From the NCBI GenBank assembly GCA_024280945.1, contig JAMXLO010000008.1, positions 1 to 38,935 of the forward strand: a DNA stretch of 38,935 bases, written 5' to 3'. Both the position numbers and the translations under genes were made by a program. The notes beneath the pieces were generated by a model. It was given only the letters and a program-made list of their open reading frames with translations, did no database searches and was not told the origin of the DNA. Within the stretch, counting starts at the first letter, position 1; each line of letters opens with the position of its first letter. Shown here piece after piece: positions 23,424-32,544 of this stretch. The DNA comes from Acetobacteraceae bacterium. GTDB taxonomy: Bacteria > Pseudomonadota > Alphaproteobacteria > Acetobacterales > Acetobacteraceae.

Positions 23424-25480
23424 GGCGCGCGCTCCACCACGAGTGCACCAGATCGCACGATGCGCGCACCCCATCCTGGCGGTATCAAGGTTGTAGTATC
23501 CATCTGGTTGATGATTGCCGGCCCCTCCAGCTTGCGTCCATCGGCCAACGCGGAGCGACCGACAACGTGCGCCTGGAATAGCTCGCCGAACAACCGGATG
23601 GGCCGGGTCGTGGCCTCCTGTCCCGCGGCTTCGTCCGGCGCGGCCACAACACGCGCCTTCGGCATTCCGCCGATCATGTGGACGCGCAGCTCCTTCATCC
23701 AGACTTCTGCCTGTTCGTTGGCATGGCCATATACGTCGCGATGCACGACATGGAACGCCGCGGCGATCGCCTCGATATCGCCTTGCTCCAGCCATTTGGT
23801 TTCAAATGGAACGGTCACATCGTAACCTTGCCCCTCGTAGCGCATGTCTGCCGCGAACTCGATGCTTACCTCCCGAACCGGCAAGCGTGCCGTCTGCTCA
23901 GACGTCCAGCTCTGCGCTTGCTCCTCAAGGTCACGGAATCGCCGGATCAGCGCCTCCGGCGTCAGGCCGTGCAGCCGTGTATACACGGGCTGCACAAGGT
24001 CCCCTTCGATATCCGCGCGTGCCGCTCCGAGTGCCGACAGCGCTCCCGGAACCGGCGGTACCAGGATCGCCTCTATGCCGATTTCATCGGCCAGCAATGC
24101 GGCCATAAGCGGACCGGCTCCGCCGAACGCCACCATGCGAAAGCGCGGTGCATCCACACCGCGGCGTGCCAGCACACGCGACGCCTCGGCTGCCGTCAGG
24201 GCCGTTGCCACTCGGATTGCGCCGTCGGCAACCTCCTCCACACTGATGCCAACCTTCCGCGACAATGTTGCCAGCGCGGCGCGTGCCGGTTCCATCTGCA
24301 GTGCAAGTTTGCCGCCAAGACGCTGACCCGGCTCCAGCAGTCCTGCTACCAGGAACGCATCGGTCAGCGCAGGAATGAGCGAGCCAGTGCCATAGCATGC
24401 CGGCCCCGGATCGGCGCCGACGCTGCGCGGACCGACCTTCAGCGATCCAGTCGGGTCGAGCCAGATGATCGAGCCTCCACCAGCGCCGATGCTGGAAACC
24501 GCAATCGTCGGCACCAGCACAGGAAACTCGCCGACCTGCTCTTCCGAACTCAGCACCGGCCGACCGCCACGGATCACACCGATATCGGCGCTCGTGCCGC
24601 CGACATCCAGCGTCATCAGGTCTGCCGCGACCCATCCGGCGTCCTCCGCCGTCGCCGCCGCGCCAGCCACGCCGGCCGCCGGTCCAGACAGCAGCGCCAC
24701 CACCGGCCGTTGGCGCAGGGTGACCGCAAGTTCGGCGCCACCGTTGGATCGCGCCACGCGCGGTAGCAGACCAAGGCCCCTCTCGGCGAGGCCGGCCGTC
24801 AGTCGATCGAGATATGTCTCGACAATCGGCCGTATCGACGCATTCAGCGCAGTCAGCACGCTGCGCTCATATTCGCGCGCCTGCGGCCAGATCTCGCTCG
24901 ATAGTTCCAAACGCAACGATAGTCCATGCCGTGTGACGATCTCGCGTACCTGGTGCTCATGCGCCGGATTACGATAGCTGTGGATCAGCGCGACCACGGC
25001 GATTTCTATACCGGCGTCCTGCAAGGCCTGCGCTGCTTCCGCCACATCGACTTCATTCAGCGCCTCAAGCTCGGCGCCATCGGGTCCGATCCGGCCGCGC
25101 ACCTCGCGCACCAGGGCGCGCGGCACCAGCGGCTCAGGCCGGCGCGAGTCGAAGCGCATCGGGTGCGGAACGGCCAGCCGCTGCAATTCGAACAGGTCGC
25201 GAAAGCCGGCGGTGGTGATCAGGCCGATGCGCGCTCCACGCCGCTCGATCAGCGCATTGGTCGCAACCGTACTGCTGTGCGTGTGATGTACGTTGTGCCA
25301 GGTCGTGCCATCCGGGCGCAGCACGGCATACAGCTCTTCGACGCCTTGCAGAATGCTCTGGCCAGGACTCGCTGGCGTGCTGGGCACCTTGAGGCAGTGC
25401 AGTTCGCCTGAAGGCGTGCACCAGGCGAGGTCGGTGAAAGTGCCGCCGACGTCGGTCCCAAGATTGCAACCGGTGTTCAT
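23420..25480 (-). CDS. hyuA: Hydantoinase A / oxoprolinase subunit (HyuA-like)
   Basis: A 686-residue ATP-binding partner of HyuB, with an actin-like ATPase fold. The N-terminal phosphate loop is GTDVGGTFTDL, followed by HHTHSSTVATNALIERRGARIGLITTAGFRD. The second ATPase block is MTLDVGGTSADIGVI, then SIGAGGGSI and VGADPGPACYG, where the G-A-D-P-G-P text is diagnostic. ATG 25480 is chosen because homology starts there. Its upstream region of 85 bases is shared with the divergent TPR gene and should hold both promoters. Likely operon: hyuA-hyuB-cupin-mqo. Confidence 0.92.
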   Translation of the reverse strand: MNTGCNLGTDVGGTFTDLAWCTPSGELHCLKVPSTPASPGQSILQGVEELYAVLRPDGTTWHNVHHTHSSTVATNALIERRGARIGLITTAGFRDLFELQRLAVPHPMRFDSRRPEPLVPRALVREVRGRIGPDGAELEALNEVDVAEAAQALQDAGIEIAVVALIHSYRNPAHEHQVREIVTRHGLSLRLELSSEIWPQAREYERSVLTALNASIRPIVETYLDRLTAGLAERGLGLLPRVARSNGGAELAVTLRQRPVVALLSGPAAGVAGAAATAEDAGWVAADLMTLDVGGTSADIGVIRGGRPVLSSEEQVGEFPVLVPTIAVSSIGAGGGSIIWLDPTGSLKVGPRSVGADPGPACYGTGSLIPALTDAFLVAGLLEPGQRLGGKLALQMEPARAALATLSRKVGISVEEVADGAIRVATALTAAEASRVLARRGVDAPRFRMVAFGGAGPLMAALLADEIGIEAILVPPVPGALSALGAARADIEGDLVQPVYTRLHGLTPEALIRRFRDLEEQAQSWTSEQTARLPVREVSIEFAADMRYEGQGYDVTVPFETKWLEQGDIEAIAAAFHVVHRDVYGHANEQAEVWMKELRVHMIGGMPKARVVAAPDEAAGQEATTRPIRLFGELFQAHVVGRSALADGRKLEGPAIINQMDTTTLIPPGWGARIVRSGALVVERAP

Positions 25481-25565
25481 GCGTAACGTGCGCTCCTGCC
25501 AGACCGACCATGCTAAACTCGATCGTCGCGCCGACGAAAGGCGGACGGGGGAAGGAAGAAGACAC

Positions 25566-27239
25566 ATGAAGCGTGCCACATTGTTCTGCGGCAGTGCGCT
25601 TGCCGTGCTGTGCTGTGCCATCGATACCGGGACGGCGCATATGACCGATGCTCCAGCCACGCTGGACCAGTGGGCCGAAGGCGCGCAGCTGTTCGATGGT
25701 CTTGGCAATTTCCATCGCGGCGTCACCACCTCCTCGAAGGAGGCACAGGCGTATTTCGACCAAGGCATGCGCTTGCTGTGGGCCTTCAACCACGATGAAT
25801 CGTCGCGCTCATTCGCCCGTGCCGCACAGCTCGATCCGAGCTGCGCCATGTGCTTCTGGGGCGTCGCCTTGACTGTCGGGCCCAACTATAACCTGCCGAT
25901 GATGGCCGAGCCGCGTGCCAAGGTTGCGTGGCAGGCGCTGCAGCAGGCAAACGCCAACGCGCCACGCACCACCAAGGTCGAACAGGCGCTGATTGCCGCA
26001 CTCGGGGCACGCTATCCGGATGCAAAGCCGCTTGATCCGTCGAACGAAGGCCCCGTGCTGAGTGCCTACGCCAAGGCGATGCAGAGTGTTGCTCAGGCCT
26101 TCCCCGACGACAGCGACGTCCAGACCCTGACGGCAGAGGCACTGATGAACATCAATGCCTGGAAGCTGTGGGCGTTGGATGGCACGCCAACGCCGGGCAC
26201 CGAAGACATCGTTGCACGCCTGCAAGGTGTGCTGGCGAAAGACCCGCAGCATCCTGGTGCCAACCATTACTACATCCATGCGGTCGAGGCGTCGGCGCAT
26301 CCGGAGAACGCGGTACCATCAGCCGAGCGACTGCCTGGGATGATGCCGGCGGCCGGCCATCTGGAGCACATGCCGGCGCATATCATGCAGCGAGTCGGCC
26401 GCTACGCCGACGCGGCCGCGGCTAACAGCAAAGGGGCCGAGGCAGATCTGGCGTACTTCGCGCGCACCAAGCCGCTGGACTACTACGCGATGTACACGGC
26501 ACACAACTATGAGTTCCTGGCCTTTTCCACGGCAATGCAAGGACGCAAGGCAGACACGCTTGATGCGATGCGGAAGGCGCGTGCGGTTATCTCGGATGAC
26601 TTGCTGACGGGGATGCCGGGCCAGGATTGGTATCTCGCACAGACCTACGCGACCATGGTCCGGTTTGGCATGTGGGACGAGATGCTGGCCGAGACCCCGC
26701 CGAGTACGCAACTGGCCGCGCTGACGGGCGGATATCGCTACGGACGGACGACAGCGTTGGCGGCCAAAGGAAGGACCGATGAAGCGAAGGCCGAACTCGC
26801 CGAACTGGAGAAGGTCGCGGCCGCGACGACAGCCGACGACAGCGCGGGCCTGAACGCCGCTGGCGATGTCTTGGCGGTTGCCGTCCTGGCCGCCAAGGCT
26901 CGGATCGCGGACGCGCAGCAGCAAAGCAGTGAGGCGATCGCCTTGCTGACCGAGGCGGCTGCGAAAGAAGACCAGCTGGCGTACGACGAACCCTCCGACT
27001 GGTTCTTCCCCGTACGGCATCTGCTGGGCGCCGCGCTGCTGGGAGCCGGCAAAGCACAGGAGGCGGAGGCCGTGTATCGAGAGGACCTCCGCCGCCACCC
27101 GGACAATGGCTGGGCACTGTACGGGCTTTGGCAGTCCCTGTCCGCCCAGCACAAAGCCGCCGAGGCACAGGCGGTGCGCCAACGCTTCGACAAGGCCTGG
27201 CAGTCAGCTGACACCACGCTGACGGCATCGGCGTTCTGA
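25566..27239 (+). CDS. Exported TPR-repeat protein
   Basis: A 557-residue protein with a signal peptide (MKRATLFCGSALAVLCC, cleavage probably near residues 20-25) followed by helical TPR-type repeats. These include YFDQGMRLLWAFNHDESSRSFARAAQLDP near residues 60-90, and C-terminal units such as AQEAEAVYREDLRRHPDNGWALYGL. A C-x-x-C pair (CAMC) lies near residue 95, and conserved HHH-type text is seen as NHYYIHAVE and HLEHMPAHI. A strong GGAAGGAAGAAG ribosome site precedes ATG 25566. Similar periplasmic TPR proteins are widespread, but their role is unknown; scaffolding is a guess from the fold. Confidence 0.8.
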   Translation: MKRATLFCGSALAVLCCAIDTGTAHMTDAPATLDQWAEGAQLFDGLGNFHRGVTTSSKEAQAYFDQGMRLLWAFNHDESSRSFARAAQLDPSCAMCFWGVALTVGPNYNLPMMAEPRAKVAWQALQQANANAPRTTKVEQALIAALGARYPDAKPLDPSNEGPVLSAYAKAMQSVAQAFPDDSDVQTLTAEALMNINAWKLWALDGTPTPGTEDIVARLQGVLAKDPQHPGANHYYIHAVEASAHPENAVPSAERLPGMMPAAGHLEHMPAHIMQRVGRYADAAAANSKGAEADLAYFARTKPLDYYAMYTAHNYEFLAFSTAMQGRKADTLDAMRKARAVISDDLLTGMPGQDWYLAQTYATMVRFGMWDEMLAETPPSTQLAALTGGYRYGRTTALAAKGRTDEAKAELAELEKVAAATTADDSAGLNAAGDVLAVAVLAAKARIADAQQQSSEAIALLTEAAAKEDQLAYDEPSDWFFPVRHLLGAALLGAGKAQEAEAVYREDLRRHPDNGWALYGLWQSLSAQHKAAEAQAVRQRFDKAWQSADTTLTASAF

Positions 27240-27255
27240 GGGGAGGGAACCGCGC

Positions 27256-27275
27256 CCGCTCACCGATCGGAGCGG
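27256..27275 (+). terminator. Weak stem-loop after the TPR gene
   Basis: CCGCTC (27256-27261) pairs with GAGCGG (27270-27275) around an eight-base loop, 17 bases past the TPR stop. No T-run follows, so it is at best a candidate terminator or mRNA end structure. Confidence 0.3.
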
Positions 27276-27393
27276 TCACGAAGTTCGGCACAATAGGGTG
27301 GACCGGCATCCCCCGCAGAAGAATTGGTAAAGGGGCTTTCGCACCTGCGGCATTTGGCCCCATGGTAGCCTGTTCACCAAAGTCGAGGCACGC

Positions 27394-28038
27394 ATGGCCG
27401 ACACTGTCCAGGCTCCGCCGGAACGCAAGGCGGGCGACGCCCTCTCCCCGGTGGTTGTGAAGAAATACGCGAACCGGCGGCTCTACAACACGGAGAGCTC
27501 CAGCTACATCACACTGGACAACCTGGCCGACATGGTGCGCCAGGGTCGCGACTTCGTCGTCTATGACGCGAAGACCGGCGAGGACATTACCCGCGGGGTA
27601 CTCACCCAGATCATCGTCGAAGAGGAAGGAAAGGGGCACAACCTGCTGCCCACCACATTTTTGCGCCACCTCATCGGCTTCTACGGCGATCAGATGCAGA
27701 ACGTGGTGCCGCGCTTCCTGGACCAGGCAATGGGCGCTCTCGCGCAGCAGCAGGAGCAGGTCCGGACGGCGATGCAGAAGACCATGGGCTCGATCGGCAC
27801 CATGTTTCCCTTCGGCAATATGGAAGAGGTGAGCCGACAGAACATGGCGATGATGGAACGAGCCTTCAGCCTGTTCACGCCCTTCTACCGAGGCGGCGCA
27901 GCCGAACCGGAGCCTCCCGCCGAAGCACAGGAGGTCGCCGATCTCCGAGCCGAGGTGGAAAGCCTGCGTCGGCAACTGGAGGAGGCCAAGAGGCAGGTCA
28001 AATCAGGATATGGACAGGCGACCGACAAAGATAAATGA
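27394..28038 (+). CDS. phaR: Polyhydroxyalkanoate synthesis repressor PhaR
   Basis: A 214-residue regulator that binds DNA and polyhydroxybutyrate and controls phasin expression. The N-terminal DNA-binding domain is exact family text: VVVKKYANRRLYNTESSSY, ITLDNLADMVRQG, then DFVVYDAKTGEDITR and VLTQIIVEEE. The PHB-accumulation domain follows (LLPTTFLRHLIGFYG). A short C-terminal coiled coil runs from about 180 to 208 (EVADLRAEVESLRRQLEEAK). It implies that the organism stores polyhydroxyalkanoate. No phaC or phasin gene is in the window. It converges with trpF. Confidence 0.95.
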   Translation: MADTVQAPPERKAGDALSPVVVKKYANRRLYNTESSSYITLDNLADMVRQGRDFVVYDAKTGEDITRGVLTQIIVEEEGKGHNLLPTTFLRHLIGFYGDQMQNVVPRFLDQAMGALAQQQEQVRTAMQKTMGSIGTMFPFGNMEEVSRQNMAMMERAFSLFTPFYRGGAAEPEPPAEAQEVADLRAEVESLRRQLEEAKRQVKSGYGQATDKDK

Positions 28039-28325
28039 TTTCAGATAGTTGGGTTGCTAATAATTGGGTTTATGCGACCAGTTATACCAACACAGCCTCC
28101 AGGTGCCGGTGTCTGGCGAGTCTAGGTAGCCCAAATTGTGATTTGAGAAGCACATCTTCTGCCGCCGTCGTGGATGGCCAGTTGGACCTGTATATATACC
28201 GCCATGGCATCCGCCACATCACGGCACGCTGGGCCGGCTCCACCCCCTGCAGCACCGAATCAGGCACCTGCGGCCTCGCGCCATGCTTGCACGTCGGCCC
28301 GCGCCAGGCGCCGGGCATCCACAGG
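28039..28325. other. Convergent intergenic region phaR/trpF
   Basis: These 287 bases separate the convergent ends of phaR and trpF. The first 120 are A/T-richer than the neighbours. A minus-strand frame of 93 codons (28082-28363, with MWRMPWRYIYRSNWPS in its middle) is open but overlaps the trpF end and lacks a visible ribosome site. Its text gave a faint impression of a repeated element, which I cannot confirm. No hairpin with a T-run and no RNA gene was found. Confidence 0.35.
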
Positions 28326-28970
28326 TCAGGCGTGGCGAAGCCGACTACCGGCCGCTCGCGCATTTCTGATGAAGGCGCGGATCATGTCCGGGTCCTTCAC
28401 TCCGCGCTCCCGCTCGACCCCGGATGAGACGTCGACCGCCGCCGCCCCCGTTGTCCTGACTGCTTCGGCCACATTGCCGACCGTCAGCCCGCCGGCCAGG
28501 ATCCATGGCACGGGTGCCTGCCAGCCGTGCAACAACGACCAGTCGAACCGGGTTGCATTGCCGCCAGGACGCGTAGCGCCGGGGGGTGGCCTCGCCTCCA
28601 GCAGCAGAGTGTCGGCCCCTTCGGAGGTATCCGGCAGGTCGCCCACCGACGCGACACCGACCGGACGCCAAATGGGGACGCCGAACCTGCGCCGCAGCGC
28701 CGGGACGTCCACCTCGCCGTAGACCTGCAAGGCGTCCAATTGCACCGCCGCCAGCACGGCCGCAATGTCCTCGGCCGATGGATCGACGAAGAGCCCAACC
28801 CGCGGCGTCGGGACATTTGTGCGCCCCGACAGCGCGGCGGCCTGCCGCGGGGTCACATAGCGCGGCGATGGTGGAAAGAAGTTGAATCCCAGCCAGTCGG
28901 CACCCGCGGCAATGGCTGTCTCGAACGCCAACGGGTCATTGATGCCGCAGATTTTGACACGAATGGTCAC
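28326..28970 (-). CDS. trpF: Phosphoribosylanthranilate isomerase
   Basis: A 214-residue TIM-barrel enzyme of tryptophan biosynthesis. It starts TIRVKICGIND, where the cysteine is the catalytic base (C8), has VGLFVDPS and LDALQVYGE (usually LQLHG), and ends with ILAGGLTVGNV and DVSSGVERERGVKDP, the phosphate-binding loops. GTG 28970 overlaps the lapA stop as GTGA. In many alphaproteobacteria trpB and trpA follow at once. Here the convergent phaR lies there instead, so trpBA must be elsewhere. Confidence 0.95.
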   Translation of the reverse strand: MTIRVKICGINDPLAFETAIAAGADWLGFNFFPPSPRYVTPRQAAALSGRTNVPTPRVGLFVDPSAEDIAAVLAAVQLDALQVYGEVDVPALRRRFGVPIWRPVGVASVGDLPDTSEGADTLLLEARPPPGATRPGGNATRFDWSLLHGWQAPVPWILAGGLTVGNVAEAVRTTGAAAVDVSSGVERERGVKDPDMIRAFIRNARAAGSRLRHA

Positions 28971-29257
28971 GGAGGAGGCGGCTCTGCGAGCCGTGCCTTG
29001 AGTTCCTGCACCTGCGCCTCCAGCAGGCGCACGGTTTGCTCTGCGCGGCGCGCCCGCCGCCGCTGCACCAGTTCCGAAACCCAGACCAGAAGACCTCCCG
29101 CCAAGAACGCGATCGCCATCGATGCCAGGACCGCCAGCGACAACGGCAGCGTTGCCGTGTAGTCGGTCGGCCACACGTGCAGCGACACCGGCTGCCGGTT
29201 GGACAGGGCGAACAAAACCAGCAGCAGCAAGAGCGGCAACGCGATCAGCAGGCGCAT
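28967..29257 (-). CDS. lapA: LapA-domain (DUF1049) membrane protein
   Basis: A 96-residue inner-membrane protein with two membrane helices (about 2-18 and 38-62). The family text FALSNRQPVSLHVWP between them and a C-terminal coiled coil (RAEQTVRLLEAQVQELKARL) are visible. LapA proteins act with LapB in lipopolysaccharide assembly control in enterobacteria; here only LapA is seen and the role is inferred from the family. It sits between ihfB and trpF, a common alphaproteobacterial place for this gene. Confidence 0.85.
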   Translation of the reverse strand: MRLLIALPLLLLLVLFALSNRQPVSLHVWPTDYTATLPLSLAVLASMAIAFLAGGLLVWVSELVQRRRARRAEQTVRLLEAQVQELKARLAEPPPP

Positions 29258-29282
29258 GATTGCCTACGGGTCAAAAGCGGCC

Positions 29283-29582
29283 TTACCCGCGAGCGCCGCG
29301 TACCCCGCGGTTCACCCGGTCGCGCAGCTCCTTGCCAGCCTTGAAGAATGGCACCGCCTTCTCGTCGACCGGCACCGCCTCGCCAGTGCGGGGATTGCGC
29401 CCGGTCCGGGCGTTGCGCCGCTTCACCGTGAACGCGCCGAAGCCGCGCAGCTCCACGCGCTCGCCGCGTGCCAGCGCGCCCGTAATCTGGTCGAATATCG
29501 TCGCCACGATCAGCTCGACGTCGGCGCCCCGCAGGTGCGGGTTGGTCGCGGCCAGTTCCGCGATGAGTTCCGACTTGGTCAT
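29283..29582 (-). CDS. ihfB: Integration host factor subunit beta
   Basis: A 99-residue DNA-bending protein acting as a heterodimer with IhfA. It begins [17 protein letters not shown], has [11 protein letters not shown], the arm [16 protein letters not shown], and the IHF-beta ending [18 protein letters not shown] 29582 is the family start; the upstream extension of the open frame is not conserved. Its position after rpsA (here with sppA between) is the standard bacterial arrangement and separates it from the HU gene at 1154. Confidence 0.96.
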   Translation of the reverse strand: MTKSELIAELAATNPHLRGADVELIVATIFDQITGALARGERVELRGFGAFTVKRRNARTGRNPRTGEAVPVDEKAVPFFKAGKELRDRVNRGVRGARG

Positions 29583-29605
29583 TGTGCCAATCGCTGAACA
29601 ACGCT

Positions 29606-30532
29606 TCAATTGCTGAAACGTTGCCAGACCACCTGTGCGCCGTCAAGGATAACTCCTTGGGAAAGCACGCTTTTCCATAACTCCGTTAGAAGCAAGCCGA
29701 GGCTTGTCGACAAAGCCCTGCTGGCGTAGCTGCCGCTGGCAACGTCCTCGACCGGAAGGTCGGCGGATACCCCCTTCTCCTGCGCCAGCCACTGGCGGGC
29801 ATCCTGCTCGCCGCCGAAGGCATCGACCAGTCCGAGCTTGAGTGCCTGTCGGCCGGTATACGGACGGCCATCGGCCAGTTCCCGCACCCGCGCCACCTCC
29901 ATGTGTCGGCCCTGGGCGACCATGTCGACGAACTGGTCGTACATGTCCGTCACCAGACCTTGCAGCACCTGGCGACCCTCTGCCGACAGTGGCTTGACGA
30001 AGCTAGGCTGGTCCTTCAGCGGGCCCGAGACGAGCGGCTCCACGTTAACGCCAACGGACTTCAGCAGCCCGGAGATGTCGCCGGTCTCCAACAGCACCCC
30101 GATCGAGCCTGTCAGCGTGCTCTCCTGAGCAAAGATCCGGGCGGCGGGAACCGCGATCATATAGCCAGCTGAGGCTGCAGTGCCGCCCATCACGACGACA
30201 ACCGGCTTCTTCGCCGCGACCAGCGCGATGGCGTTATGCAGGGCCTGGCCACCGGCAACGCTGCCGCCGGGGCTATCGATCAACACGAGCAGTGCCCTGG
30301 CCCGGGCATCGTCGGCGACCTTGGCCACCTCGCGGTCCAGCTTCCGATCCGCAGTGATAACCCCGCTTACTGTCAGCCGCGCCACGTGCGATCCAACAAA
30401 TCGCAGGTCGCCGCTGCCGCGCAGTGCAACCAGGACCGCTGCCAGCACTGCCAATACCGCGAAGCTGCGCCAGTAGAACAGGCGCCGCTTCAAACGGCGC
30501 CGGTCCAGCAACAGGTCGGTCTCAAGGCTCAT
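29606..30532 (-). CDS. sppA: Signal peptide peptidase SppA (S49 family)
   Basis: A 308-residue membrane-anchored serine protease that degrades cleaved signal peptides. One N-terminal membrane helix (about 22-37) is followed by the protease domain. The nucleophile S121 lies in [12 protein letters not shown] and the general-base K173 in [21 protein letters not shown] is the family's first motif. This is the short, single-domain form. It lies 27 bases downstream of rpsA and 23 upstream of ihfB, so it is likely transcribed with both. Confidence 0.95.
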   Translation of the reverse strand: MSLETDLLLDRRRLKRRLFYWRSFAVLAVLAAVLVALRGSGDLRFVGSHVARLTVSGVITADRKLDREVAKVADDARARALLVLIDSPGGSVAGGQALHNAIALVAAKKPVVVVMGGTAASAGYMIAVPAARIFAQESTLTGSIGVLLETGDISGLLKSVGVNVEPLVSGPLKDQPSFVKPLSAEGRQVLQGLVTDMYDQFVDMVAQGRHMEVARVRELADGRPYTGRQALKLGLVDAFGGEQDARQWLAQEKGVSADLPVEDVASGSYASRALSTSLGLLLTELWKSVLSQGVILDGAQVVWQRFSN

Positions 30533-30559
30533 CGCCCGCGATCAGCGCGATGCGCGGGA

Positions 30560-32314
30560 TCAGCTGTTCTCGGTCTGCGCCTGCTGATTGCGGCGACGGA
30601 TCGCTGCCCCGAGGATGTCACCCAGCGAGGCCCCGGAGTCGGATGAGCCATACTCGGCCATCGCCTGCTTCTCCTCCTCGACCTCCTTGCCCTTGATGGT
30701 CAGGCTGAGCTTTCGAGAGGCACGATCGATTGCGACGATCTTGGCGTCGACCTTCTCGCCGACGGCGAACCGGTCGGGCCGCTGATCGGCCTTGTCGCGC
30801 GCCAGTTCGGCACGACGGATGAAGCCGGTCAGCACGTCGCCGACCTTCACCTCGATCCCGTTCGGCAGGATGTTGTTGACCACGCAGGTCACCACGTCAC
30901 CCTTGTGCACCGACTCCAGCACCGAGGCCGCCGGATCGTCCTTGAGCTGCTTGATGCCAAGGCTGATCCGCTCCTTATCGACGTCGACATCGAGCACCTT
31001 GGCCTGGACCACCTGGCCCCTGTCGTACTTGGCGATGGCCAGCTCGCCTGGTTCGTCCCAGGACAGGTCGGACATGTGGATCATGCCGTCGATATCGGCG
31101 CTCAGGCCGATGAACAGGCCGAACTCGGTAATGTTGCGAATCTCGCCTTCGACCACGGAGCCGATCGGGTGCTCGTCGACGAACTGCTCCCACGGGTTCC
31201 GCTGCACCTGCTTGAGACCCAGTGAGATACGTCGCTTTGACGCGTCCACGTCGAGCACCAGGACGTCCACTTCCTGGCTGGTGGAGACGATCTTCCCCGG
31301 GTGCACGTTCTTCTTGGTCCACGACATTTCGGAGACGTGCACCAGGCCCTCGACCCCCGGCTCCAGCTCAACGAAGGCACCGTAGTCAGTGATATTGGTA
31401 ACCCGGCCGGTGAATTTCGCACCTACCGGGTACTTGACCGCAACGCCGTCCCACGGATCCGTCTCGAGCTGCTTCATGCCGAGTGAGATCCGCTGGGTCT
31501 CCGGGTTGAACCGGATCACCTGGACCTTGACCTGCTGGCCGATCTGCAACGCCTCGGACGGGTGATTGATGCGGCGCCACGCAATGTCAGTGACATGCAA
31601 AAGACCATCGACGCCGCCGAGATCGACGAAGGCGCCGTAGTCGGTGATGTTCTTCACCACACCGTCGAGGATCTGGCCTTCCTTGAGGCCCTGAATCAGT
31701 TCGGTCCGCTGCTCCGCACGGGTCTCCTCCAGCACGGCGCGGCGCGACACCACGATGTTGCCCCGGGCGCGGTCCATCTTGAGGATCTGGAAGGGCTGCG
31801 GCGAGCCCATCAAGGGCCCGACGTCGCGGACGGGGCGGATGTCCACCTGGCTGCCGGGCAGGAACGCCACCGCGCCCCCGAGGTCGACGGTGAAGCCGCC
31901 CTTCACCCGGCCATAGATCGTGCCGTTGACCCGCTGCTGGGTTTCGAATGCCTTCTCAAGATTGGTCCACGCCTCCTCGCGCCGCGCCTTCTCGCGCGAC
32001 AGGATGATGGCGCCGTCCTTGTCCTCGTAGCGCTCGACATAGAGCTCGATGACATCGCCGGGCTTGACCTCGGGCTTGGCGCCAGGGGGGCCGAATTCCT
32101 TGAGGGCGACGCGGCCCTCCGACTTCAGGCCGACATCGACGATAGCGTATTCATCAGTCAAACGCAGGACGCGGCCGGTGACCACCGAGCCATCGAAGCC
32201 GGTGTCCTGGCCGAGCGTTTCATCGAGGAGGGAGGCGAAATCTTCGCCCTTGAAATGGTCCTGCATTGGAGCGGCAGGCGGCGCGGTGCGTGCGACGGTG
32301 GCGGATAGTGCCAT
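30560..32314 (-). CDS. rpsA: 30S ribosomal protein S1
   Basis: A 584-residue mRNA-binding ribosomal protein with six S1 OB-fold repeats from about residue 45 to 555. Repeats 3-6 show the recurrent text NITDYGAFVDLGGVDGLLHV, NITDYGAFVELEPGVEGLVH, and NITEFGLFIGL followed by DIDGMIHM. ATG 32314 begins ALSATVARTAPP, a tail typical of alphaproteobacterial S1; a second ATG (MQDHFKGEDF) lies 16 codons in. It has its own likely promoter in the 230-base gap after cmk, which also carries a tandem 18-base repeat. Confidence 0.97.
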   Translation of the reverse strand: MALSATVARTAPPAAPMQDHFKGEDFASLLDETLGQDTGFDGSVVTGRVLRLTDEYAIVDVGLKSEGRVALKEFGPPGAKPEVKPGDVIELYVERYEDKDGAIILSREKARREEAWTNLEKAFETQQRVNGTIYGRVKGGFTVDLGGAVAFLPGSQVDIRPVRDVGPLMGSPQPFQILKMDRARGNIVVSRRAVLEETRAEQRTELIQGLKEGQILDGVVKNITDYGAFVDLGGVDGLLHVTDIAWRRINHPSEALQIGQQVKVQVIRFNPETQRISLGMKQLETDPWDGVAVKYPVGAKFTGRVTNITDYGAFVELEPGVEGLVHVSEMSWTKKNVHPGKIVSTSQEVDVLVLDVDASKRRISLGLKQVQRNPWEQFVDEHPIGSVVEGEIRNITEFGLFIGLSADIDGMIHMSDLSWDEPGELAIAKYDRGQVVQAKVLDVDVDKERISLGIKQLKDDPAASVLESVHKGDVVTCVVNNILPNGIEVKVGDVLTGFIRRAELARDKADQRPDRFAVGEKVDAKIVAIDRASRKLSLTIKGKEVEEEKQAMAEYGSSDSGASLGDILGAAIRRRNQQAQTENS

Positions 32315-32446
32315 GTGTTGATTGGGTTCCGTTACGGTGAAGCCGGGTGCATTGCCCGGAGAAGCCGTTGATATGCGCGTCCCTTGGCGGAAACACGACT
32401 TGCCCACGGCAACTGCCGCGGGCCCGGTTGGACTGTGGATATTCGA

Positions 32447-32474
32447 CACATACGCCGCGAGACAGCGAAGTCAA
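32447..32474 (-). promoter_or_regulatory. Probable sigma-70 promoter of rpsA
   Basis: On the minus strand, -35 TTGACT (32469-32474) and -10 TATGTG (32447-32452) are separated by 16 bases, about 130 bases upstream of the rpsA ATG, in the cmk-rpsA gap. The motif fits known practice that rpsA has its own promoter. The -10 is imperfect. Confidence 0.45.
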
Positions 32475-32488
32475 GCGGCAGCAGCGTT

Positions 32489-32523
32489 TTGTATAGTGGC
32501 TTCAGCTTGTATAGTGGCTTCAG
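32489..32523. repeat. Tandem 18-base duplication upstream of the rpsA promoter
   Basis: TTGTATAGTGGCTTCAG occurs at 32489-32505 and again at 32507-32523, an 18-base period with one intervening C. It lies 15 bases upstream of the proposed rpsA -35 box and about 20 bases past the cmk stop. It could be a paired protein-binding site or simple slippage; no other copies were seen. Confidence 0.75.
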
Positions 32524-32544
32524 TGCTGGGGCTCGACGCGGGTG

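Noticed and set aside
21456-23795. Longer hyuB start extending to 23795
   Set aside because: The extension overlaps hyuA in another frame; the ATGA junction at 23420-23423 gives the normal N-terminus.
22554-23825. Plus-strand open frame of 423 codons opposite hyuB
   Set aside because: Complement of the conserved HyuB core; no recognisable domain.
23420-25885. Longer hyuA start extending to 25885
   Set aside because: The extra 135 residues are not like the family and overlap the divergent TPR gene; GTDVGGTFTDL must be N-terminal, giving ATG 25480.
26587-27975. Minus-strand open frame of 462 codons opposite the TPR and phaR genes
   Set aside because: Spans two unrelated plus-strand genes and the gap between them; low-complexity R/P/S-rich text.
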